Made by a program: the position numbers and the translations under genes | Notes under the pieces: model-generated | Seen by the model: only the letters and a program-made list of their open reading frames with translations | What the model was told of the DNA's origin: nothing | Database searches by the model: none | Shown here: piece by piece, positions 22,223-32,065 of the stretch | Position numbering within the stretch: position 1 is the stretch's first letter | Layout: each line of letters begins with the position of its first letter | From: Erigeron canadensis | Taxonomy: Eukaryota > Streptophyta > Magnoliopsida > Asterales > Asteraceae | NCBI RefSeq assembly: GCF_010389155.1 | Contig: NC_057761.1 | Location: 15,316,501 to 15,380,500, forward strand | DNA length: 64,000 bases | Direction: 5' to 3'

Positions 22223-23178
22223 TGTTGAATTGGATACAAAACTAAAACTGGATATTGCTGAATCATTAAATGATGACCTGTTATTTGTTGAAACTATGAG
22301 AACTGACTGTGAAAGATATTTGGAAACTGTTTTAATTGAGTTTAACAACATGAAAGGTCAAATTAATGATTTGTCCAGTTGGCGCTCAAAGAGTCAGATT
22401 TGAAAAATGAGGCATTGGAAAGAGACAACCAAAAATTAAAATTTGATCTTGAAAAGGAACACATGGTTATCAAATCTTGGGTACAAGCATCTGGTAAAAA
22501 TTATGACGCTTTTTCAAAAACCATTAATGCTCCAAAAAACTGCTTGGAAATCTGGTGATCTTCAGATGGCAGCTGTTTTACCCACAATTCACCAGATGCC
22601 AGAATCAGTTAGAGTTGAGACTCCATATGACTCCTCTAACATTGCCAAATCTGAATCCATTGAGACCACCCCTGTTGAGGTCAAAACTGGAGCCAAAAAG
22701 GCTAAAGCTTCAGTTAAAAAGGAAGCTGGTGATAATCCTTTACCTCAAAAGTCCAATGAGCCCAAGACTCCAAAGACTCAGAATTTAGCTGAACCCAAGT
22801 CCAAGGTTCAGCAGCCTATAGAAAACAACCTATTGTTAAAACTGGAGAGTCAACTCCAAAATTTGTCTAGGCAAGTACAAAGTTGTACTGCCAGAATAAA
22901 AAATCTGGAAGGAGCTTCGTCTTCTTCAGTTGAAAAACAAATTGTTAAAACTCCTCCATTGAAGCAAAAGCAAAAACAAAATCAATCTGCTCAAAAAGGA
23001 GCAAAATCTGGAATGGAAAAGGAGGATGTTGTTGTTCCCATCAAACCAATTGTTTTTACTCCTGAAGCTGGAAATAATCCTCCAGTTCCAACCCAAGTAA
23101 ATCTGCAGAGTCTTCTCAAGAGAAGTCTGGTGGACCCATCAAGAAAAGATGGGTTCACAAAAATAACTAATTATCTAC
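22223..23178 (+). pseudogene. gag-pol linker of element A, frameshifted
   Basis: After the gag stop, coiled-coil-like sequence resumes (LDTKLKLDIAESLNDDLLF). A Lys/Pro/Gln-rich frame runs 22443-23255 (PLKQKQKQNQSAQKGAKSG). Such long, low-complexity spacers between gag and protease are typical of Sireviruses. The frame changes again around 23180 to enter pol. Function unknown, perhaps structural. Confidence 0.6.
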
Positions 23179-24399
23179 TTGGGTGTGCAGGACAATCGAA
23201 AGAAGAATATCTGGTATCTGGACAGCGCTGCTGGACAGACAATGACCGGATGTAAGCCCCTGCTGGAAGAGTTCACTGTCCAAGATGGACCGACAGTGAC
23301 ATTTGGTAATGATGGAAGTGGGAAAACTGAAGGATATGGTGTCATTGACAATGGACAGGTCCAGTTCACAAAAGTTGCATTTGTTAATGGTTTGAAATAT
23401 AACCTGATAAGTGTCAGTCAACTTTGTGATGATGGATATAAGGTGTTGTTCGATATTGCTCAAGGTACCATATTTAACAAGGATTGGAAAGTAGTGATGA
23501 TTGCACCAAGGAAAGGGAATGTGTACATAATGGACATGGAACCTGCTCCAAAAGAGCATTGTTTCTATGCCAAAGCTGATGAGGACACCAACTGGTTGTG
23601 GCACAAAAGGTTATCCCATCTTAATTTCAAGAATATCAATAAGTTATCTAGAAAACAACTGGTGGAAGGGATTCCTTTAATTTCCTTTAAAAAGGAAAAG
23701 CCATGTCTAGGGTGTGAGATGGGCAAAAAGAAAAGAGCCAGTTTCAAGACCAGGCAAAACTTCAGTATCACTGAACCTCTTCACATGCTGCATATGGACA
23801 TCTTTGGTCCAGTGAATGTTCAAACTAAAGCTGGTAAACAATACACTTTAGTTGTTGTTGATGAATACACTAGGTATTGTTGGGTGGTATTCACCAGATC
23901 AAAAAGTGATGCACCTGGTGAAATCATCTCACTCATCAAAAGAATTGAACTCAAATATACCAAGAAAGTGTGTCAGTTGCGAAGTGATAATGGTACTGAA
24001 TTCATCAACAATGAATTAGAGTCATTTTGCACTGACACTGGCATTTCTCAAAACTTCTCTTCAACTCGTTCTCCAGAGCAAAATGGTGTGGTTGAAAGGA
24101 AAAATCGCACATTGATTGAAGCTACAAGAAGTATGTTATCTGAATCAGGTCTTCCTACCAGTTTTTGGGCAGAAGCAGTGTCTACAGCTTGTCATACCCA
24201 AAATTGGTCAGTTTATGTCAAGAGACATAGGAAGACTGCCTACGAAGTCCTCAGGAATCGTAAACCAAACATTGGATATTTTCATGTATTTGGTTCTCCA
24301 GTTTATATTTTGAACGATTCCAGTCAATTGGGAAAATTTGATGCAAAAGCTGACGAAGGTGTTTTCGTGGGGTATTCAGATATAAGAAAGGCCTATTGA
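23179..24399 (+). pseudogene. protease and integrase of element A
   Basis: The protease block reads WYLDSAAGQTMTG, where most Sireviruses have DSGCS-HMTG; D-S-A still fits the aspartic protease pattern. The integrase follows: an HHCC finger (LWHKRLSHL ... CLGCEMGKKKR), catalytic Asp in LHMDIFGPV, Asp in RSDNGTEF and Glu in EQNGVVERKNRTL. The DDE triad is complete. The frame is closed by TGA at 24397-24399, where the family has an arginine codon; this fits a single C-to-T change of CGA, and the same frame continues beyond it. Confidence 0.88.
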
Positions 24400-26527
24400 G
24401 TTTATAATTATAGACTCCAAAAGGTACATGAGACAATTCATGTCACATTCGATGAATCAAATGAGGCAATCAATAAAAGACTAAGCCTTGATTTATCTTC
24501 AGCTGACCCAGTTGATTTTGGTGTATCTGATCAAGTTCATCAATCAGTTTCTACACCAGAAGATGTTTCCAGTCATCAAGACTTGGAACCAGTTGCACAG
24601 AAGAAAATCTCCAGTGACACTCCATTTTATCCCTCCATCAGTTTCAATTTACCACAGAAACTGGTGATTGGATCAGATGTTCGTGCCACAACAACATCAG
24701 AACCAGTTCAGACTTCTCCAGTTCTTCAAAATATGCCTTTGTTTCAAAATATGCCTTCTCCAGCTGACACTGATGATGAAGTTGAAGTAGTTTGGGCTGA
24801 TCCATCTCCAGTTGCCACAACCGTTGAAGATCGTCAGGTGTCTTGCACTGATGTTGTGAAATATCAACCTAGTCAATACACTAAATGGACAGTTGCTCAT
24901 CCAATTGAGCAAATTATTGGAAATCTAGATAGTGGGGTTCAGACTAGAAGAGCCACAAGTGAACAATGCTTGAACGTTACCTTCTCATCACTGATTGAAC
25001 CGAAGAAGATTGATGAGGCTTTGGCAGATCCAAGCTGGGTTGAGGCTATGCAAGAAGAACTTAACCAATTCGAAAGGAACAATGTTTGGGAACTTGTTCC
25101 TTGTCCTCCAGGGTTAAAGAAAGAACCCATTGGAACGAGATGGGTCTATCGAAATAAGATGGATGAAGATGGCAATGTTGTCAGGAACAAAGCAAGATTG
25201 GTTGCCAAGGGTTATTGTCAAGCAGAAGGCGTTGATTTTGATGAAACTTTTGCTCCAGTTGCAAGACTTGAAGCCATTAGAATTTTCTTGGCTTATGCTG
25301 CTCATTTGCAATTCAAAGTCTTCCAGATGGATGTCAAAAGTGCGTTCTTGAATGGAAAGTTGGAAGAAGAAGTGTATGTTAAGCAGACTCCAGGGTTCTT
25401 GAACGAAAAGCATCCTCACTGGGTATATAGACTAAACAAAGCTTTGTATGGTCTTCGTCAAGCCCCAAGAGCCTGGTATGACACTCTAACTAAACATGTT
25501 CTTAATAATGGTTTTCAAAAAGGTGCAATAGATAATACCTTGTTTATCTTGAAAGAAAAAGGTAATATCTTGTTGGCACAAATTTATGTTGATGACATTA
25601 TATTTGGGTCAACTGATGATGGAATGTGTAGAAGGTTTTCAAAAATCATGTCTCAAGAATATGAGATGAGTTTAATGGGTGAATTAACATTTTTCTTAGG
25701 TTTACAAATTAAACAAACCATGGATGGTATTTTTATTAACCAAGAAAAATATGTCAGAGATTTGTTAAGAAAATACAAATATGATTCTATCCCATCGAAA
25801 ACCACACCTATTTCAGCTCCATTGAATTTGGATTCTGACCCAAATGGTAAACCAGTGGACCAAAAGGAATATCGTGGAATGGTTGGTTCACTGATGTATT
25901 TAACTGCCAGCCGACCAGATATAATGTTTGCAACATGTCTATGTGCCAGATTTCAGGCCAATCCAAAAGAATCACATTTGCATGCTGTTAAACGCATTTT
26001 CAGGTACCTGAAAGGGTGCCCTAGCCTTGGTCTTTGGTATCCCAAAGGCTCAGGGTTAGATCTAATGGGTTATTCAGATTCAGATCATGCAGATTGTAAG
26101 ATTGATAGAAAGTCTACAACTGGTGGTTGTCACTTCCTGGGGGAAAACTGGTGAGTTGGACCAGTAAGAAGCAGACTTCGTCTCAATGTCAACTGCTGAG
26201 GCAGAGTACATTTCTGCGGCCAGTTGTTGTGCCCAGATTCTTTGGATCAAAAACCAGTTACTTGATTATGGTATGAAATACACAAGAACCCCAATCTTTT
26301 GTGACAACATCAGCGCAATTGCTATATCTCACAACCCAGTGATGCACTCAAAGACAAAGCATATTGACATCAGGTATCACTTCATTCGTGATCATGTTAT
26401 GAAAGGAGACATTGAAATATATTTTATCCCCACTGATAAACAGTTAGCTGATGTTTTTACAAAACCTCTTGATGAAAAAACTTTTAAACATCTCATCAGT
26501 GAACTGGGTATGTTAAATCCTCATTAA
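24400..26527 (+). pseudogene. reverse transcriptase and RNase H of element A, first copy
   Basis: In frame with the preceding segment. The linker is followed by the RT ([52 protein letters not shown], catalytic [10 protein letters not shown]) and RNase H ([45 protein letters not shown]). A frameshift at about 26145-26185 lies in a G run and is absent from the second copy around 30975, so it may be a sequencing error. The stop is TAA at 26525-26527. Apart from that and the 24397 stop the pol frame is open. Confidence 0.88.
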
Positions 26528-26551
26528 ACTGGAGAGGCCCTCCAGTTGAGG

Positions 26552-26632
26552 ATGGTCCAGGTGATCCCTGATTGGTCGGAGATTGAACGCCTTTGATGTA
26601 CTCAAAGACTAGTCATTGATCGAATGGATCAC
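26552..26632 (+). repeat. hairpin with conserved loop motif, element A
   Basis: GTGATCCCTGATTGGTCGGAG pairs, with bulges, with sequence ending GATCGAATGGATCAC. The loop reads ATTGAACGCCTTTGATGTAC (26582-26601), near-identical to motifs in elements C and F. A smaller perfect hairpin (AACTGGAG/CTCCAGTT, about 26527-26547) directly follows the pol stop. Confidence 0.65.
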
Positions 26633-26633
26633 A

Positions 26634-26652
26634 TTTTTAGGGGGAAAGACTC
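26634..26652 (+). promoter_or_regulatory. internal polypurine-like tract between pol and env-like gene
   Basis: TTTTTAGGGGGAAAGA resembles the terminal PPT at 36087-36100, but it lies about 600 bp upstream of the env-like start. A copy lies near 31467. Function inferred only. Confidence 0.45.
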
Positions 26653-26819
26653 AAAATATTTTTCCAATTAAAATTCGTTTTATTTTGAAAAATGCAACTG
26701 GAGGATCTCCAATTGAAACTGGCATCTGGAAAATCTCTCCTGTATACTAGTTTGGTCTTGTCTTAAACTGGTGGTCAACCAGATTTCATAACGTTATGTT
26801 TTACTTGGTGAATACTTGT

Positions 26820-27237
26820 GACACGTGATGATACTCGAGTGTTTGTATCACTCTCACAAACGTCACCTGACATGTCTTACGTGTCAAGATTTTTTGCTGA
26901 AAATTATTGCACTTTTTATGGGAATTGTTGAAGTTAATGGGTGAGTTGGAATACCAGCCGTCATAGCATTAAATGCTTGATGGGAGGTATTAAATGTTTT
27001 TGAATTCTCAAAATTACTAAAAATCAAATTTTGAAATTGTGTGTAAATTTGGGGATTAAAATATCTTTTCGTATATATATTGGTAATATTTTACTGCATA
27101 TATATACCCCACTAAATATTTTTTTTTTCTCATTTACTTCGCACAAAATTCTTTCTTTACTCTTCCAATCATTCACAATTCGAGATCCCTTTCTCTCTTT
27201 CTTCTTTAAATCCAAAACCCTAAATCCAAAATCTCAA
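26820..27237 (+). promoter_or_regulatory. promoter-like leader of the env-like gene, element A
   Basis: A G-box-like ACACGTGA (about 26821), an ACGTGTC (about 26879) and TATATATA boxes (about 27073 and 27098) are followed by a CT-rich leader with AAACCCTAAATCC just before the ATG at 27238. The arrangement resembles an ordinary plant promoter, but no transcript evidence is available. Confidence 0.4.
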
Positions 27238-29613
27238 ATGGCTCCAAAATCATCATCTTCTTCATCTCGCTCTTGTGATGTGAATCTACTCACTGTCGAG
27301 TATAATCCATCCGAAAATGTTTCTCATGCTGTTGGTGCCCATATAAGTTCAAAATTAATAAAATTAAATCCAAACAATCCAATGTCATCTCTTTAAGGGC
27401 ATCAGGCCGCTGATTCTCTCATTGGGAAAATCCAATCCTTTCTTCGGGATTCTCCCCTCAGCGATGCCTTTTCTATGAACCCAAACAAGTTGTTTCATGA
27501 TTACTTGTGCGAGTTCTAGTACACGGCGTCCAATTCTGATGACTGCTCATCCATCTCCTTCACTTTAAAAGACGAGTCAGTCCCGTGTACCATCACCACT
27601 GAAACATTGAGGGAGGCCCTTAACCTCAATTACTGGTTACAAGATGAGAGTCCAGTGGTGATTTCTCCTAATATCAACTTCCGTCAGGTCTTTCTTGACA
27701 TGGGGAATAAAGAAGTCTTGGAGGGAGGTGTACTGAAGACCAAAGGATCAATTACTATGAGAGGGCTTTCACCATCCTGGAAGTACTTCATGGTCCATTT
27801 GGTGGAAAGTTTAGGTGGGAGTTCAGGTGGTTTGGACCAGATAAACTCTTTTCAGGCAGAGATGGCATACTGCCTGTGGAATGGACTAAGGGTGGACTTC
27901 GCAAACATCCTGTTTAGAAGCTTGGTGTTTAAGTTAAAAGGCAACAGGGGTCCTTGTATCCCATTTTCGCGATTTCTATCCCTTTGTTTCATACTAATTC
28001 TGGGCAGAGAGGAATACAATAACACGCAATCATTATACTCTGTGCCAGAATATTAAGAAATCTGGACAACCTTGTGTCCACATCTGATGAAGTCCAGATT
28101 TCACCAAGAATGCTACTGGCATTCTTTAGAACTGATGCACCACCACCAGGTAAGTCAGAAAGACAACTGGGCGGGCCTCAAAATAATGAGGGACCCACCA
28201 TTTGTCTGCAGATGCTGTGACTGTTGCAAATGCTGTGACTGTTGCAGAACCTGGAGATCTCCCCTCAGGCATCCAGCGGTTCCAAAGGCAAGAAGATCTA
28301 CCAAAGTAGAAGGAGATCTAGATCAGGACTTGCTATATCTGACCAGTCACAGCCAGTGATCGTGGTCTCTGAATCACAAGCCCATGATATTGCAACTGAG
28401 AAAGAGCAGTTGTAGTTGAGGCTCCAGTTACCTCTTTTCAGGGAGAAGATACTTCGGAACGGATCCTATAACTGATGAAACCATTGAGGAAACTCAAACT
28501 GGTCATCAGGAGTCTGAACAACCTGTTCAGCCACCCCCAACATTTATGGATCTTGGCATAAATAAGGGTGAGTTTCAGCTTGAATCTTCAGATTCATCTG
28601 AGACTGAATCTAACCAGGAGATGGCTGATGCAACTGTACTTGATCAGCTCCCTTCTCTCCTTGGTCAGCCCCAAGAACCACAAGTTTCAGTTTCACCACT
28701 TGACTTCTCCTCCTTACAAGAAATTTCAACATTCGCCTCTCGACAACTACTTTCATCCATGAATGTGCCTAGAAATAGACACATTCTTACACCACCGTCG
28801 CCGACGTTCACACCTGAGCATTCTCAGCATGAACGTCACATTGAATCTCTTTCCCTTCCTTCTTCAACAACTTCTATTCCTTCAGCTGGTGCAACAACAA
28901 CTGGAGAAACTTCACTTTCTGTACCTCCTGTTGTATCTTTGCATTCCGAGCAGGTCCAGTGGCACCTTCCCCTCCGTCACTGGACACCCAGTTCGTGTCT
29001 TTCCAAACCGATATCTCAACCTTTTAACAAGGGTGGAAGATATTCAGAAGACACTAGACAGAATACCAAGTCCCTCTCCAAATACTACAAGGATCACATT
29101 ACTAATGTAAGGGTGGTTGATTGGGGATTAAAAGTTCTCTGGCAATGAGGACTTGGTATTCAGGAAGCTCAATGAGTTGGTCATCAGCTGCAATTCACTG
29201 GCTTTCTTTAAAGGAAGCTTTTGACTTAACTCAATCAAAGGTACACACATCCATCACCAACCTGCTGAATAATACTGTCAGATCATCAGAGGTTGAGTTG
29301 ACCAATTAGAAAGACAGGTCAAATTACTTTTGAAAAACCTGGTCGGATGTTGTTGAGCTTGGCAACCAGTTGGCCACTTCAGTTGGTCAGAAAATTGAAA
29401 ATACCTGGCTGAAAGGGAGAATAATTTGATAGAAAGGGTGATATCTGAGATCACTAAGATTGCAGTGCCTCAGGTGATTTCACCCCCATAACATTGAGAT
29501 CAATCAGTTGAGGTGCAGTCTGGATACATTAGCCAGCAAGGTATGGCTCACACTACTGGCAATTGAAAAACTGACCACTGAAGCTGGCAAAGAAAAGGAA
29601 TAAAGTTGGAAAG
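27238..29613 (+). pseudogene. env-like gene of element A, first copy, truncated at the gap
   Basis: It starts MAPKSSSSSSRSCDVNLLTV and reads in one frame to 28053, with TAA at about 27394 and TAG at about 27519. The part 27607-28053 (LREALNLNYWLQDESPV, ITMRGLSPSWKYFMVHL) resembles the globular N-terminal domain of Sirevirus env-like or extra ORFs. After a frameshift near 28040 it becomes Ser/Pro/Thr-rich (LTPPSPTFTPEHSQHERH). Single-base differences from the second copy grow denser toward the gap. No signal peptide or fusion peptide is seen, so the env label is positional. Confidence 0.7.
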
Positions 29614-29713
29614 NNNNNNNNNNNNNNNNNNNNNNNNNNNNNNNNNNNNNNNNNNNNNNNNNNNNNNNNNNNNNNNNNNNNNNNNNNNNNNNNNNNNNNN
29701 NNNNNNNNNNNNN
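29614..29713. other. assembly gap of exactly 100 N
   Basis: A run of 100 N is the usual placeholder for a gap of unknown size. The sequence after it (from 29714) repeats what began at about 24863. Confidence 0.98.
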
Positions 29714-31360
29714 ATCAACCTAGTCAATACACTAAATGGACAGTTGCTCATCCAATTGAGCAATTATTGGAAATCCAGATAGTGGGGTTCAGACTAGAAG
29801 AGCCACAGTGAACAATGCTTGAACTCACTTCTCATCACTGATTGAACCGAAGAAGATTGATGAGGCTTTGGCAGATCCAAGCTGGTTGAGGCTATGCAAG
29901 AAGAACTTAACCATTCGAAAGGAACAATGTTTGGGAACTTGTTCCTTGTCCTCCAGGGTTAAAGAAAGAACCCATTGGAACGAGATGGGTCTATCGAAAA
30001 GATGGATGAAGATGGCAATGTTGTCAGGAACAAAGCAAGATTGGTTGCCAAGGGTTTTGTCAAGCAAAGGCGTTGATTTTGATGAAACTTTTGCTCCAGT
30101 TGCAAGACTTGAAGCCATTAGAATTTTCTTGGCTTATGCTGCTCATTTGCAATTCAAAGTCTTCCAGATGGATGTCAAAAGTGCGTTCTTGAATGGAAAG
30201 TTGGAAGAAGAAGTGTATGTTAAGCAGACTCCAGGGTTCTTGAACGAAAATCCTCACTGGTATATAGACTAAACAAAGCTTTGTATGGTCTTCGTCAAGC
30301 CCCAAGAGCCTGGTATGACACTCTAACTAAACATGTTCTTAATAATGGTTTTCAAAAAGGTGCAATAGATAATACCTTGTTTATCTTGAAAGAAAAAGGT
30401 AATATCTTGTTGGTACAAATTTATGTTGATGACATTATATTTGGGTCAACTGATGATGGAATGTGTAAAAGGTTTTCAAAAATCATGTCTCAAGAATATG
30501 AGATGAGTTTAATGGGTGAATTAACATTTTTCTTAGGTTTACAAATTAAACAAACCATGGATGGTATTTTTATTAACCAAGAAAAATATGTCAGAGATTT
30601 GTTAAGAAATACAATATGATTCTATCCCATCGAAAACCACACCTATTTCAGCTCCATTGAATTTGGATTCTGACCCAAATGGTAAACCAGTGGACCAAAA
30701 GGAATATCGTGGAATGGTTGGTTCACTGATGTATTTAACTGCCAGCCGACCATATAATGTTTGCAACATGTCTATGTGCCAGATTTCAGGCCAATCCAAA
30801 AGAATCACATTTGCATGCTGTTAAACGCATTTTCAGGTACCTGAAAGGGTGCCCTAGCCTTGGTCTTTGGTATCCCAAAGGCTCAGGGTTAGATCTAATG
30901 GGTTATTCAGATTCAGATCATGCAGATTGTAAGATTGATAGAAAGTCTACAACTGGTGGTTGTCACTTCCTGGGGGGAAAACTGGTGAGTTGGACCAGTA
31001 AGAAGCAGACTTCCGTCTCAATGTCAACTGCTGAGGCAGAGTACATTTCTGCGGCCAGTTGTTGTGCCCAGATTCTTTGGATCAAAAACCAGTTACTTGA
31101 TTATGGTATGAAATACACAAGAACCCCAATCTTTTGTGACAACATCAGCGCAATTGCTATATCTCACAACCCAGTGATGCACTCAAAGACAAAGCATATT
31201 GACATCAGGTATCACTTCATTCGTGATCATGTTATGAAAGAGACATTGAAATATATTTTATCCCCACTGATAAACAGTTAGCTGATGTTTTTACAAAACC
31301 TCTTGATGAAAAACTTTTAAACATCTCATCAGTGAACTGGGTATGTTAAATCCTCATTAA
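29714..31360 (+). pseudogene. reverse transcriptase and RNase H of element A, second copy
   Basis: It is near-identical to 24863-26527, beginning in the linker before RT. Between 29714 and about 30300 it lacks many single bases found in the first copy, which breaks the frame. From 30281 the RT ([10 protein letters not shown]) and from 30757 the RNase H (STAEAEYISAASC) are readable. The G run that breaks the first copy is one base longer here and keeps the RNase H frame. Probably the same locus as the first copy, not a true duplicate. Confidence 0.85.
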
Positions 31361-32065
31361 CTGGAGAGGCCCTCCAGTTGAGGATGGTCCAGGTGATCCC
31401 TGATTGGTCGGAGATTGAACGCCTTGATGTACTCAAAGACTAGTCATTGATCGAATGGATCACATTTTTAGGGGGAAAGACTCAAAATATTTTCCAATTA
31501 AATTCGTTTTATTTGAAAATGCAACTGGAGGATCTCCAATTGAAACTGGCATCTGGAAAATCTCTCCTGTATACTAGTTTGGTCTTGTCTTAAACTGGTG
31601 GTCAACCAGATTTCATAACGTTATGTTTTACTTGGTGAATACTTGTGACACGTGATGATACTCGAGTGTTTGTATCACTCTCACAAACGTCACCTGACAT
31701 GTCTTACGTGTCAAGATTTTTGCTGAAAATTATTGCACTTTTATGGGAATTGTTGAAGTTAATGGTGAGTGGAATACCAGCCGTCATAGCATTAAATGCT
31801 TGATGGGAGGTATTAAATGTTTTTGAATTCTCAAAATTACTAAAAAATCAAATTTTGAAATTGTGTGTAAAATTTGGGGATTAAAATATCTTTTCGTATA
31901 TATATTGGTAATATTTTACTGCATATATATACCCCCACTAAATATTTTTTTTTTCTCATTTACTTCGCACAAAATTCCTTTCTTTTACTCTTCCAATCAT
32001 TCACAATTCGAGATCCCTTTCTCTCTTTCTTCTTTAAATCCAAAACCCTAAATCCAAAATCTCAA
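31361..32065 (+). other. pol-env spacer of element A, second copy
   Basis: It repeats 26528-27237, including the hairpin loop motif (about 31414-31436, one base shorter), the PPT-like AGGGGGAAAGA and the TATA/CT-rich leader. Confidence 0.8.

Noticed and set aside
28568..29110. Short plus-strand ORFs in alternative frames of the env-like Ser/Pro region
   Set aside because: Same DNA as the main env-like frame; they recur at 33402-33866 only because the segment is repeated.
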